Origin: Candidatus Moranbacteria bacterium UBA2282 | GTDB lineage: Bacteria > Patescibacteriota > Minisyncoccia > Moranbacterales > UBA2206 | DNA length: 59,911 nucleotides | Reading direction: 5' to 3' | Assembly (NCBI GenBank): GCA_002345745.1 | Contig: DDWQ01000021.1 | Span: 1 to 59,911 of the forward strand | In this document: positions 50,179-58,070 of the stretch, piece after piece | Numbering within the stretch: the stretch's first letter is position 1 | Layout of the letters: each line of letters begins with the position of its first letter | Made by a program: the position numbers and the translations under genes | The notes under the pieces: model-generated | Database searches by the model: none | Told to the model about the DNA's origin: nothing | Seen by the model: only the letters and a program-made list of their open reading frames with translations

Positions 50179-51195
50179 ATGGAAATTTCTAAAAAAATAC
50201 TGAAAGTTATTGGGTTAATAGTAAGCATTTTAATTGGTTTAATAATTGTAATTTTTGGTTATTTTAATTTGCCGATTGAAAATAACAATGATGGGGCAAA
50301 ACTCGGTATGACATTTTCTAATACCTATGCCACAAGCATTGGACTGAATTGGAAAGAGACTTATATCGCGATGCTAGATGATTTGCAAATTAAAAAAATT
50401 AGAATTCCAGTCTATTGGGATTCAGTTGAAGCAACGCAAGGAACTTATGATTTTACTGATGTTGACTGGCAATTGGAGGAAGCTACGAAAAGAAAGGCGG
50501 AAATTATTTTAGCCATTGGTCAGAAAACTCCACGCTGGCCGGAATGCAATGTTCCGAGCTGGGCTAAAAATGATGATGATGTCAGGAAAGAGAACCTTTT
50601 AAAATATGTTGCTGCTACGATGCAAAGATATAAAAATGACCCAGTAGTAAAATATTGGCAAATTGAGAATGAACCATTTTTGCCCTTTGGAATTTGCCCA
50701 ACTCCTGACCCAGCTTTGTTGGATCAGGAATTAGCAGTCGCAAGATCAATTGATAATACTCGACCAATCATTGTGACTGACAGCGGGGAGTTGAGTTTGT
50801 GGGTGCAAGCTGCCAAGCGTGCTGACATTTTTGGCACAACGATGTACCGCACCATTTGGAAAAAAGAAATTGGCTATTTTGAATATCCAATCGGTCCACG
50901 TTTTTTTCAGGTTAAGCATAGTTTGATTAAACTTTTCGCTAATCAGAACAATGCAATCGTCATTGAATTGCAAGCTGAACCATGGATTAATGGTTCAACC
51001 ACAGACAATACTTTGGAAGAACAATTTAAATCTATGAATCCAGCACAGCTGAGGGGAAATGTTGACTATGCGGAAAGAGTTGGCTTTCCTGAAATATATT
51101 TGTGGGGAGTTGAATGGTGGTATTGGTTAAAAGAAAAACAAAATCATCCAGAATTGTGGGATACGGCTCGCGAACTGTTTCGAAACAGGCAATAG
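50179..51195 (+). CDS. Membrane-anchored clan GH-A glycoside hydrolase
   Basis: The 338-residue protein has one N-terminal membrane helix (8-29) and an outer TIM barrel. RIPVYWDSVEATQGTYDF is the usual early-barrel motif, Glu165 in WQIENEP is the likely acid/base, and Glu263 in IVIELQAEPW the likely nucleophile, as in GH5-like families. It would cut or remodel surface or environmental glycans. It lies 4 nt after the EamA gene. The exact family cannot be given by eye. Confidence 0.75.
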   Translation: MEISKKILKVIGLIVSILIGLIIVIFGYFNLPIENNNDGAKLGMTFSNTYATSIGLNWKETYIAMLDDLQIKKIRIPVYWDSVEATQGTYDFTDVDWQLEEATKRKAEIILAIGQKTPRWPECNVPSWAKNDDDVRKENLLKYVAATMQRYKNDPVVKYWQIENEPFLPFGICPTPDPALLDQELAVARSIDNTRPIIVTDSGELSLWVQAAKRADIFGTTMYRTIWKKEIGYFEYPIGPRFFQVKHSLIKLFANQNNAIVIELQAEPWINGSTTDNTLEEQFKSMNPAQLRGNVDYAERVGFPEIYLWGVEWWYWLKEKQNHPELWDTARELFRNRQ

Positions 51196-51214
51196 TTTTA
51201 AGACTAACTTTTTT

Positions 51215-52354
51215 ATGTCGAAAGTATTTAAAAAATCAATGCAAATGTTGCTCCTGATACTTCTTGTGGTTGGTGGCGTGTTGGGTATTTCTTTTGGTAT
51301 CAACGCATATCCGGATATTTTTAGGGTGGCACTTCGTGTAGAAAAAAATACGGAAATTTTACCGGATGAAGCAATTCAGATAAATTTTTCACAGGCAGTT
51401 TCAGTAGAGAGCTATAAAGACAGGATTAATATTGTGCCAAATGATGATTTTGATGTGCAATGGAAAAATTCAAATAAGACTTTGGTCATTGTTCCGAAAA
51501 AATTTTGGAAAATGGAAACCGAATATAAAGTTAGTCTATTGGCTGGCCGTAGTAAATTTTATACCGAAGTTGGGGAATATGAATTCAACTTTACTACTAT
51601 TAAATATCCAGTAGTAATAGGCGTCACACCAAAAAATGGTAGCACAGATGTTGTATTTGATATTGAAGACCCCCTCGTGATTAATTTTGAACAATCATTT
51701 AAAAATTTCTGGATAAATTTTAATTTTAATCCACCTATTGAAGTTGCGTATGCAGTTGATTCAGAAAAAAATCAATTTAAAATAATACCACAAACAGCAA
51801 TTCAAGCTGGTATTAAATATGATGTTTCAGTGCTGGCTAAATATAAACAAGATTCTGACGATAGTTATCAGAAAATTTTTACTAGCAATTTTGAAATTCT
51901 TCCGCCACCTCCAGAGACTTGGGAGCGTGATTTGATTCTTCGAGTAGCACAAGTCAGAAAACTTACACGTGCTAAAATCAAAGAAGGAAAATATATTGAT
52001 GTTAATTTAGCGGGTCAGGTTATGGCTATCTTTGAAAATGGAAAGGTGCTGGATGCGTTTGTGGTGTCTTCAGGTAAGCGTGGGATGGATACGCCTAAAG
52101 GCTCTTTCAAGATTGAAAACAAGGCCGCCCGCCCTTGGTCAAAGACCTATAGCCTTTTTATGCCAAACTGGATGGCAATAGTACCAAGTGGCAAATTTGG
52201 CATCCACGAGTTGCCAGAGTGGCCGGGTGGCTATAAAGAGGGAGAGAATCACCTTGGTACACCTGTTTCACACGGTTGTATTCGTTTGGGTGTCGGAGCA
52301 GCAAAACGGGTTTTTGATTGGGCGGAAATAGGAACGCCAGTGATTGTATATTAG
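51215..52354 (+). CDS. L,D-transpeptidase (YkuD) with Ig-like domains
   Basis: The 379-residue protein has an N-terminal membrane helix (about 10-30), two Big_5-like Ig domains (about 35-235) and a C-terminal YkuD domain with His331 in FGIHELP and the catalytic motif SHGCIRL (Cys355). It forms 3-3 peptidoglycan crosslinks or attaches proteins to the wall. It sits next to a C39-like peptidase and an anchored glycoside hydrolase. Confidence 0.93.
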   Translation: MSKVFKKSMQMLLLILLVVGGVLGISFGINAYPDIFRVALRVEKNTEILPDEAIQINFSQAVSVESYKDRINIVPNDDFDVQWKNSNKTLVIVPKKFWKMETEYKVSLLAGRSKFYTEVGEYEFNFTTIKYPVVIGVTPKNGSTDVVFDIEDPLVINFEQSFKNFWINFNFNPPIEVAYAVDSEKNQFKIIPQTAIQAGIKYDVSVLAKYKQDSDDSYQKIFTSNFEILPPPPETWERDLILRVAQVRKLTRAKIKEGKYIDVNLAGQVMAIFENGKVLDAFVVSSGKRGMDTPKGSFKIENKAARPWSKTYSLFMPNWMAIVPSGKFGIHELPEWPGGYKEGENHLGTPVSHGCIRLGVGAAKRVFDWAEIGTPVIVY

Positions 52355-52370
52355 AGTTCTAGATTAGTCT

Positions 52371-53138
52371 ATGATTAAATTTTTAAAATATTTTTATGTT
52401 GTTTTCGTGGCAGTAATCAGCATTGCTGTAATTTTTTTGTTGCTAAATAAAAAAGTGCAGGTTCCTGTTGAAGAAAATAATATTGTTGTTATAAAAAATA
52501 AAACAAATATTTCCGAAGAAAACATAGTGCCAGAAGAATCAACAAATAATATAGCAGTTGATAAGAATATTCCCAATAAAATTTTGATTGAAGTGCCATT
52601 TACTACGCAGGCACCTTTTGCAAATTGGGATATTTTTCATGAAGAAGCATGTGAAGAGGCAGCGTTATTGATGATGAAATATTATTTAGACGGCAAAAAG
52701 CTTACACCAGAAATTGCAGAGCGTGAAATTCAGGCAATACTGGCTTATGAAATAAAAGAGTATGGTAAATATGAAGATAGCAGTGCCGAGGAGTTGGTGC
52801 AGTTAGCAGCTGATTTTTATAATATTCAAAATTTAAAAGTAGTATATGATTTTTCACCAAGTGATTTGCAAACACAACTAAGTTTGGGAAAGCCAGTTAT
52901 AGTGCCAGCAGCTGGACGTCTCTTGGGCAATCCAAACTTCAAAGTACCCGGACCACTCTATCACGCATTAGTGCTGGTTGGTTATGACGGAGATAATATT
53001 ATTACTAATGATGCAGGGACAAAAAGAGGCAAAGGTTATCAATATAAAATAACCACATTATATAATGCCATTCATGATTTTTCTGGTGACTTAGCACAAA
53101 TTGAAAAAGGCAGAAAGGCGATGATTGTTTTGGAATAG
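52371..53138 (+). CDS. Membrane-anchored C39-like cysteine peptidase
   Basis: The 255-residue protein has a membrane helix (about 7-26), a Asn/Glu-rich linker and a Peptidase_C39_2-type domain (about 70-255). Catalytic candidates are Cys94 in EEACEEAALLM, His198 in YHALVLVGYD and Asp214 in TNDAGTKRGKGYQY. It is not fused to an ABC transporter, so it is more likely a surface peptidase than a bacteriocin processor. It lies 16 nt after the L,D-transpeptidase gene. Confidence 0.85.
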   Translation: MIKFLKYFYVVFVAVISIAVIFLLLNKKVQVPVEENNIVVIKNKTNISEENIVPEESTNNIAVDKNIPNKILIEVPFTTQAPFANWDIFHEEACEEAALLMMKYYLDGKKLTPEIAEREIQAILAYEIKEYGKYEDSSAEELVQLAADFYNIQNLKVVYDFSPSDLQTQLSLGKPVIVPAAGRLLGNPNFKVPGPLYHALVLVGYDGDNIITNDAGTKRGKGYQYKITTLYNAIHDFSGDLAQIEKGRKAMIVLE

Positions 53139-53216
53139 CTGTTTTTCGTGGTAAAATTAAAGAAGAAAAAGAAAAGTCCGCTAGCAATAAATTTATTGGA
53201 AAGTGGAAAACTAGAA

Positions 53217-53225
53217 AGAGAGGTG
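53217..53225 (+). promoter_or_regulatory. Ribosome-binding site that sets the start of the 55-aa protein
   Basis: AGAGAGGTG lies 6 nt before ATG 53232. It is one of the few clear Shine-Dalgarno sequences in the window and favours this ATG over GTG 53148. Confidence 0.6.
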
Positions 53226-53231
53226 ATACTT

Positions 53232-53399
53232 ATGAAATCAAAAGCAAATATTTTAATGGGGTTGTCAGTTTTGGCAGTCATACTTGCAGCAACAGATTTT
53301 ATTTTCAAAATGGATGTTATGACCCTTGCTGGAACACAATGGATCTTGATTGCAATCGTTTTTGGAATTTATGCACTTTTCGCTAAGGAAAATGCCTAA
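53232..53399 (+). CDS. Small two-helix membrane protein
   Basis: From ATG 53232 the protein has 55 residues: MKSKANILMG, a helix (about 5-23), a short FKMDVMTLAG loop and a second helix (about 33-50). The good ribosome site decides the start. A GTG start at 53148 would add 28 Lys-rich residues. I recognise no family. It sits between the C39-like peptidase and the exonuclease genes. Confidence 0.6.
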   Translation: MKSKANILMGLSVLAVILAATDFIFKMDVMTLAGTQWILIAIVFGIYALFAKENA

Positions 53400-53415
53400 T
53401 TAATGTTCTGTCATT

Positions 53416-54084
53416 ATGTCTAGAGTTATTGTGGATATTGAAACAATTGGTCGGGATTTTGAAGCCTACGATGAAAAAAGTCAGGCCTATCTTTTGAAAT
53501 ATGCGCAAACGGAAGAAGATCAGGAAACAGTAAAAAAAAGTTTGGCCTTGCACTCTTTGACGGGCGAGGTGGTGACCATTGGTATGCTCAATCCTGATAC
53601 TGGTAAAGGCGTGATACTTTTCCAAAATAAAGAAATGGAAATTGATGACTTTGAAGAAGGTGGATTATTGTATGAAACAGGAACGGAAAAAGAATTGTTG
53701 GAAAAATTTTGGGATATGGTGAAAACCTACAAGCAGATCATCACATTCAACGGTCGCGGATTTGATATACCATTCTTGATGATGCGTAGTGCAATTAATG
53801 GTGTGCGTGTTTCGCGTAATTTTATGGGTTATCGCTATAACCCCAAAGAGCATTGTGATTTAATGGAACAGCTGACATTCTATGGAGCTACGCGTAAATT
53901 TACATTGGATTTCTATGCTAAATCATTTGGCATAAAAAGCTCTAAAGATGAAGGCGTCGATGGTTCTATGGTGGGAGAATTGTATAAGCAAAAAAAATAT
54001 CTTGATGTTGCGAAATATTGTCATCGTGATTTAATAACTACCAAGGGACTATATGAGTATTGGAATAAATATTTAAGTTTTTAG
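53416..54084 (+). CDS. 3'-5' exonuclease of the RNase H-like fold (PolB-type exo domain)
   Basis: The 222-residue protein has the DEDD-type exonuclease motifs: Asp7 and Glu9 in VDIETIG, TFNGRGFDIPFL in motif II, and YCHRDLITT in motif III. This stand-alone form (DNA_pol_B_exo2 type) degrades DNA or RNA from the 3' end, probably in repair. It is followed after one base by a SpoU methyltransferase gene. Confidence 0.88.
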   Translation: MSRVIVDIETIGRDFEAYDEKSQAYLLKYAQTEEDQETVKKSLALHSLTGEVVTIGMLNPDTGKGVILFQNKEMEIDDFEEGGLLYETGTEKELLEKFWDMVKTYKQIITFNGRGFDIPFLMMRSAINGVRVSRNFMGYRYNPKEHCDLMEQLTFYGATRKFTLDFYAKSFGIKSSKDEGVDGSMVGELYKQKKYLDVAKYCHRDLITTKGLYEYWNKYLSF

Positions 54085-54085
54085 A

Positions 54086-54571
54086 ATGAAAGATCGTGAG
54101 TTATATATCATTGCACATAATATTCGCAGTGCTCATAATGTGGGTGCAATTTTTCGCACTTGCGATGGAGCTGGTGTAACTAAAATTTATTTGAGTGGTT
54201 ATTCGCAACAGCCTGCTCTAGAAAATAAAGAAAATAAAACAAAGCCAGAAAAAATGTTAGAAAAAACAGCACTAGGTGCAGAGCTGAGTGTGAACTGGGA
54301 ATGTGCAGAAGACCTTTCCGAGCTAATTGAGAAATTGAAAAAATCTGGCGTAACTATTGTTGCACTAGAAAAAACTGCAACCAGTGTGGATATACGAAAA
54401 TTTAAGCCGTCCTTTCCAATGGCGTTGATTTTGGGGCATGAAGTTGAGGGTGTGAAAAATACTATTTTGGAAATTTGTGATGCGGTGATTGACATTCCTA
54501 TGCGCGGACAAAAAGAATCTCTAAATGTTTCCGTGGCCACTGGAATTGCAATTTATGAATTATTAGGATAA
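54086..54571 (+). CDS. SpoU/TrmH-family RNA 2'-O-methyltransferase
   Basis: The 161-residue protein is a minimal SPOUT domain. Motif 1 is NIRSAHNVGAIFRTCDGAG, motif 2 ALILGHEVEGV and motif 3 IPMRGQKESLNVSVATGIA, which form the knotted SAM site. It methylates a ribose in tRNA or rRNA; the target cannot be told. There is no N-terminal RNA-binding extension. Confidence 0.92.
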   Translation: MKDRELYIIAHNIRSAHNVGAIFRTCDGAGVTKIYLSGYSQQPALENKENKTKPEKMLEKTALGAELSVNWECAEDLSELIEKLKKSGVTIVALEKTATSVDIRKFKPSFPMALILGHEVEGVKNTILEICDAVIDIPMRGQKESLNVSVATGIAIYELLG

Positions 54572-54609
54572 ATGCTATACTGAATTTATTGAGGTATAAA
54601 TCTAGATTT

Positions 54610-55332
54610 ATGATAAAGAAAACAAAACTAGCAGTGTTTGATATTGACGGAACGATTTTTCGTAAAAATCTGGCTTTTGAGTTGATTAATGAGTTGGCTT
54701 GGTTGGGCATATTCAAAAAAGAAGTACGGACGGAATTATTAGCACATTATCGCAATTGGTTAAGTCATAAAGGAACATATGAAGATTATCGCAAAGCCCT
54801 TGTTAATTTGTATGCCGAAAATATCAAAGGCTGTCGGAAAGAAGATGTGGTGAAAGCTGCCAAGATAGTGATGCCATTCTATCAAGAACGGACTTATGTT
54901 TTTGCGGAAAATTTGATTAAGAAATTAAAAAGCGAGAATTATAAAATAATTGCCGTTTCTGGCTCACCGAGTGAAATTGTCGAAGAATATAATAAACATT
55001 TGAAATTTGATGCTGTTTTTGGTTCTGTCTATGAGGTGAATAAGGATGGAATATATACTGGTGGTTCTGTTTTCGAACCGACCAAAGGCAAGAGCCAAGT
55101 GGTCAGGCAGTATATGGCTGAAAATAACCTAAGTCTGGATGGATCATATGGCATAGGAGACACTGAATCTGATGTTTCAGTCTTGGAAATGGTGGAGAAT
55201 CCAATTGCTTTTAATCCAAATTTTAATTTAAAAGAAATTGCACAGAAGAATGGTTGGAAGATAGTTGTTGAAAAAAAGGATGTTATTTATGATTTAAGCA
55301 CCGGACCTGTTATGAGTAATAATTTAAAATAA
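54610..55332 (+). CDS. HAD-IB family phosphatase (SerB-like)
   Basis: From ATG 54610 the protein has 240 residues. HAD motif I is DIDGT (Asp11, Asp13), motif II SGSPSEIV, and motif IV GDTESD. The cap region and length match HAD-IB enzymes such as phosphoserine phosphatase, and the second half of the sequence (FGSVYEVNKDGIYTGG) is typical. The substrate is unknown. An extended -10 (TGC then TATACT near 54570-54578) may give it a separate promoter. The TTG at 54589 is not preferred. Confidence 0.85.
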   Translation: MIKKTKLAVFDIDGTIFRKNLAFELINELAWLGIFKKEVRTELLAHYRNWLSHKGTYEDYRKALVNLYAENIKGCRKEDVVKAAKIVMPFYQERTYVFAENLIKKLKSENYKIIAVSGSPSEIVEEYNKHLKFDAVFGSVYEVNKDGIYTGGSVFEPTKGKSQVVRQYMAENNLSLDGSYGIGDTESDVSVLEMVENPIAFNPNFNLKEIAQKNGWKIVVEKKDVIYDLSTGPVMSNNLK

Positions 55333-55336
55333 GTTT

Positions 55337-55525
55337 ATGGTGGTATTAATTATTTTTGGCTTTATCCTTTTGGGAATTATTTGGTTGTTAGTGGAACTTG
55401 CTATGAGTTCTAATCTCAACTCTTTCTTGGATAAAAAAATTATGCGCAGAACAATCTGGTTATGGTTGCCAATCTATGCCATTTGGCGTTTGTCGAAAGA
55501 CATTATTTTTGATAAGAGAAAATAA
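55337..55525 (+). CDS. Small membrane protein
   Basis: The 62-residue protein has one strong membrane helix (about 2-24), a middle stretch with NSFLDKKIMRRT, a second hydrophobic segment (LWLWLPIYAIWRL) and a basic end. It starts 4 nt after the HAD gene and ends at a terminator, which supports it as the last gene of the rightward block. No family is recognised. Confidence 0.6.
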   Translation: MVVLIIFGFILLGIIWLLVELAMSSNLNSFLDKKIMRRTIWLWLPIYAIWRLSKDIIFDKRK

Positions 55526-55530
55526 TGAAG

Positions 55531-55573
55531 CACAAAAAAATCCTGTCAAACGATTGGCAGGATTTTTTTTGTG
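55531..55573. terminator. Bidirectional terminator between the surface block and rplT
   Basis: A stem of A-run plus TCCTG (55531-55545) pairs with CAGGA plus T-run (55558-55573), with an inner CAA/TTG pair. It serves both converging units. Confidence 0.88.
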
Positions 55574-55593
55574 ATTATAAATATTTCAAAAAT

Positions 55594-55938
55594 TTATTTC
55601 ACTTTCTCAATAAATTTAGCGAATATTGTCGGATTTTCCATTGCTAGTTGTGATAGGACTTTTCGGTCCAACTCGATTTTTTTGTCGAGCATAGTTTTGA
55701 TTAAGGTGCTGTATTTCATTCCAAGTTCGCGTGATGCAGTATTAAGTCTAATAATCCATAGTGCACGCATTGATCTCTTCTTAGCTCGGCGATCTCGATA
55801 GGCATAGACACCTGCTTTAATAACTGCTTGTTTGGCAGCTCTGTAGAGAGAACTTCTCTTCCAACGGTAACCCTTAGCATCTTCTAGGAGATTTTTTCTT
55901 CTTTTTGAAGCGGATACTCCGCGTTTAACTCTAGTCAT
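55594..55938 (-). CDS. rplT: Ribosomal protein bL20
   Basis: The 114-residue protein is full length, with the basic RVKRGVSASKRRKNLLEDAKGYRWKRSSLYRAAKQA start and the RALWIIRLNTASRELGMKYS core, shown here in parts. bL20 is needed for early 50S assembly. It is the last gene of the infC-rpmI-rplT unit. Confidence 0.97.
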   Translation of the reverse strand: MTRVKRGVSASKRRKNLLEDAKGYRWKRSSLYRAAKQAVIKAGVYAYRDRRAKKRSMRALWIIRLNTASRELGMKYSTLIKTMLDKKIELDRKVLSQLAMENPTIFAKFIEKVK

Positions 55939-55940
55939 AT

Positions 55941-55980
55941 TTTTAGTTGGTAGTTGGTAGTTTTTAGTTGGTGGTTAGCG
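55941..55980 (-). repeat. TAGTTGGTAG repeat tract upstream of rplT
   Basis: Degenerate units TAGTTGG and TAGTTTTTAG fill the gap between rpmI and rplT. The tract is related in sense-reversed form to the heptamer array at 15158-15188. Confidence 0.5.
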
Positions 55981-56052
55981 TGTTGTAAATCATTCTGAAT
56001 CACTGACTAATAACTGTAACTATATTTATTATTATTTAAATCCAAATGTTTT

Positions 56053-56262
56053 TTATCGTCGGCTACTTTTGCTTGGTAAGGCTCGTAACATATTTTTCTC
56101 ATCAGCTTCAAACAATCTAGCATCACCTTTTTTAGCCATACCTTCTCGACCTGTTTCCTTGCGATTGTAATGATTTTGTCCAGCTTTTCTTTTGGTGATT
56201 TTCCCAGTTCCAGTTACTTTGACTCTTTTAGCAACTGCTTTTTTCGTTTTTAATTTCGGCAT
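56053..56262 (-). CDS. rpmI: Ribosomal protein bL35
   Basis: The 69-residue protein shows the bL35 signature KLKTKKAVAKRVKVTGTGKI and KRKAGQNHYNR. The middle gene of the conserved infC-rpmI-rplT unit. In part of its leader TTCAATAA pairs with TTATTGAA (56308-56340 area). Confidence 0.95.
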   Translation of the reverse strand: MPKLKTKKAVAKRVKVTGTGKITKRKAGQNHYNRKETGREGMAKKGDARLFEADEKNMLRALPSKSSRR

Positions 56263-56383
56263 ATATTTCTAAACATCAAGATACAAGATACAATAACCAA
56301 ATAAATTTCAATAATCAAACTTTTGAATCTTGTTTATTGAAGTTTGTGATTTTTTTGTATTTTGTTCCTTGGTTATTGGTTAT

Positions 56384-56899
56384 TTAAACTTCGGGTGCAA
56401 TAATTGTATTAAAACCCCCAGGGTATCTTTTGATTTCTTGTTCAAGCTTGTAGGGGAATGTGATTGTTTTGATAAAATCTTCGAGATTTTTTCTAGCCAG
56501 ATCTTGATGAGCTTTTTCACGCCCGCGCAAGAAAATTTCAATTTTAACTTTTTGACCTTTTTTAAGAAATTTCTCAGCCATATTTTGTTTGACCTCCAAA
56601 TCATGCGTATCTGTTTTGAATCCAATGCGAATTCCCTTAATATCAATTTTCTTTTGTTTAGCTTTGTTCACTCGATCAAGTCGAGATTGTTGATATTGGT
56701 ATTTTCCATAGTCCATAATCTTACAAACTGGTGGTTTTGCCATTGGGGCAATTTCCACCAAATCCAGCTCTTGCTCTTGTGCAAGTCGCAATGCATCAAC
56801 TGGCGTCATAACACCCAATTGGTTTCCCGCATCATCAATCACTCGGATTTGCGGAACCCTAATTTGTTCATTGATTCTTGTAAGCGGACCTTTTTTCAC
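56384..56899 (-). CDS. infC: Translation initiation factor IF-3
   Basis: From GTG 56899 the protein has 171 residues, with the N-domain (RINEQIRVPQIRVIDDAGNQ, LDLVEIAPMAKPPVCKIMDYGKY) and C-domain (FLRGREKAHQDLARKNLEDF). IF-3 checks start codons on the 30S subunit. The open frame runs further upstream to 56974 without an ATG; ATT 56929 would give the more usual N-terminus with RRVPNRKPF. infC genes classically use AUU for autoregulation, so that start is a real option. Confidence 0.95.
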   Translation of the reverse strand: MKKGPLTRINEQIRVPQIRVIDDAGNQLGVMTPVDALRLAQEQELDLVEIAPMAKPPVCKIMDYGKYQYQQSRLDRVNKAKQKKIDIKGIRIGFKTDTHDLEVKQNMAEKFLKKGQKVKIEIFLRGREKAHQDLARKNLEDFIKTITFPYKLEQEIKRYPGGFNTIIAPEV

Positions 56900-56956
56900 A
56901 AAAGGCTTTCTATTTGGTACTCTTCTAATGATTTTGATATTAAATAATAAATACGG

Positions 56957-56972
56957 GGGAGTATTATCTCCT
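56957..56972 (-). promoter_or_regulatory. Leader hairpin covering a strong ribosome site upstream of infC
   Basis: On the minus strand GGAG and CTCC pair around ATAATA, just after the start of transcription. The AGAGGAG purine block is the best Shine-Dalgarno-like sequence nearby yet lies about 35 nt before ATT 56929. Its role is unclear. Confidence 0.4.
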
Positions 56973-56980
56973 CTTTAGAC

Positions 56981-57009
56981 ACTATAAACGAATGACGTGT
57001 TATAGTCAA
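56981..57009 (-). promoter_or_regulatory. infC operon promoter
   Basis: On the minus strand TTGACT (57009-57004) and TATAGT (56986-56981) are separated by 17 nt. The start site would be near 56974. Confidence 0.75.
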
Positions 57010-57041
57010 GCGAATATCATCGATAATAATAGATTTTATTA

Positions 57042-57060
57042 TGTGGAGATGATGGGAATC
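57042..57060. repeat. Duplicate of the tmRNA 3' end (direct repeat, outer copy)
   Basis: TGTGGAGATGATGGGAATC is identical to 57119-57137, which lies at the 3' end of the tmRNA gene. The two copies are 77 nt apart and flank a palindrome. Such a pattern can be left by site-specific integration at ssrA or by a local duplication. Confidence 0.75.
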
Positions 57061-57101
57061 CCTGCCTGCATGCCTGACGGTATGTAAACCGGCAGGCAGG
57101 G
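57060..57101. repeat. CCTGCC-type palindrome downstream of tmRNA
   Basis: CCCTGCCTGC (57060-57069) pairs with GCAGGCAGGG (57092-57101). The arms match the palindrome inside the phosphomannomutase gene. Confidence 0.75.
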
Positions 57102-57120
57102 AACTCGCTAAGCGTTTTTG

Positions 57121-57529
57121 TGGAGATGATGGGAATCGAACCCATGTCCAAAATCGTCCATCTAAAACAATCTACAAGCTTAGTCTATCTATTGGATTTG
57201 AATGAGAGGTGATAGATAAACAAAACCCTCTCAATCTATTCCTAATGTAGTTTTATCAAATCAACTTAGAAAATATTGAAGTGACTATCCTGATTTTATG
57301 ACACCAAGATCCGCCTATCAGGAGTTGACGGTTTGATGACTACGGCTTTCTCGCGAAGCGAGAGTTAGGCTGTAGCAACCGCAAAATTTGAAGTAAATGC
57401 TTGCGCAAATACTGATTTTGCTTTTGTTATGAAGTTTGCACTTATAACTTTGATGAACGATTAATGAGGAGATCATCATTCTCAGCTTGCATATTTTAAA
57501 TGTACAATCTGTCGAAACCAGGCATCCCC
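57121..57529 (-). ncRNA. ssrA: tmRNA (ssrA)
   Basis: The 5' end reads GGGGATGCCTGGTTTCGACA (from 57529) and the 3' end GGGTTCGATTCCCATCATCTCC, shown in part, so GGGGATG pairs with CATCTCC to form the tRNA-like acceptor stem. CCA is not encoded. The tag frame runs from GCA 57439 to TAA 57365: it starts ANFITKAKSV and ends NFAVATA, 24 residues, longer than the usual 8-15 and without the standard LAA end. The helix after the stop is CTCTCGC with GCGAGA. It rescues stalled ribosomes with SmpB. It begins 6 nt after the smpB stop. Confidence 0.95.
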
Positions 57530-57535
57530 GGACCG

Positions 57536-57985
57536 CTACGCGGTAATTTTTAATTCACGTTTCATATTTCTTTCAACCTCTCTTTTGCTGATTACTTCGC
57601 GCTTATCATATTTCTTTTTCCCTTTGCCAACGCCAAATTCTAGCTTCAAGAGGCGTCTCTTAGTATACACGCGAATAGGCACAAGTGTCAAACCTTGCAC
57701 TTTCACTTTTCCTAATAAATGCTTGATTTCTGATTTTTTTAGGAGAAGCTTTCGAGCTTGAGTCGGTTCATAGTTTTTTAGCTCACCAGCGTGCTTGTAG
57801 GGGGTGATATGAGCGTTAGTTAGATAGAGTTCTGTTCCCTTGGCTGTAACAAAACTTTCTTTAAGGCTGATATGTCCCATTTTCACTGATTTCACTTCTT
57901 GTCCAGTCAAAACCAAACCAGCCTCATATTTATCTGAGATTTCGTAGTCAAAATTAGCGCGTTTGTTGAAAGCTAGAATAGTCAT
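57536..57985 (-). CDS. smpB: SsrA-binding protein SmpB
   Basis: The 149-residue protein has the SmpB barrel (FDYEISDKYEAGLVLTGQEVKSVKMG, LYLTNAHITPY, LGKVKVQGLTLVP) and the basic C-terminal tail (GKGKKKYDKREV). It carries tmRNA into stalled ribosomes. ssrA follows 6 nt after its stop on the same strand, so both are almost surely transcribed together. The predicted transcription start coincides with the A of the ATG, so the mRNA may be leaderless. Confidence 0.96.
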   Translation of the reverse strand: MTILAFNKRANFDYEISDKYEAGLVLTGQEVKSVKMGHISLKESFVTAKGTELYLTNAHITPYKHAGELKNYEPTQARKLLLKKSEIKHLLGKVKVQGLTLVPIRVYTKRRLLKLEFGVGKGKKKYDKREVISKREVERNMKRELKITA

Positions 57986-57991
57986 AGTATA

Positions 57992-58020
57992 AGTATCAGG
58001 TATTTTTGAATTTATATCAA
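57992..58020 (-). promoter_or_regulatory. smpB-ssrA promoter
   Basis: On the minus strand TTGATA (58020-58015), 17-nt spacer, GATACT (57997-57992). The DnaA box at 58026-58034 lies 5 nt upstream of the -35. Confidence 0.55.
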
Positions 58021-58025
58021 GCTAC

Positions 58026-58034
58026 TGTGGATAA
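58026..58034 (-). promoter_or_regulatory. Perfect DnaA box between divergent promoters
   Basis: TGTGGATAA (TTATCCACA on the minus strand) sits between the smpB promoter and the promoter of the secreted protein at 58110, within 5-7 nt of both -35 elements. Confidence 0.5.
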
Positions 58035-58041
58035 CTTCAAA

Positions 58042-58070
58042 TTGACTTTATGTTAAAAATAGTGTATTAT
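58042..58070 (+). promoter_or_regulatory. Promoter of the secreted protein cluster
   Basis: TTGACT (58042-58047), 17-nt spacer, TATTAT (58065-58070), about 33 nt of leader before ATG 58110. Confidence 0.8.
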
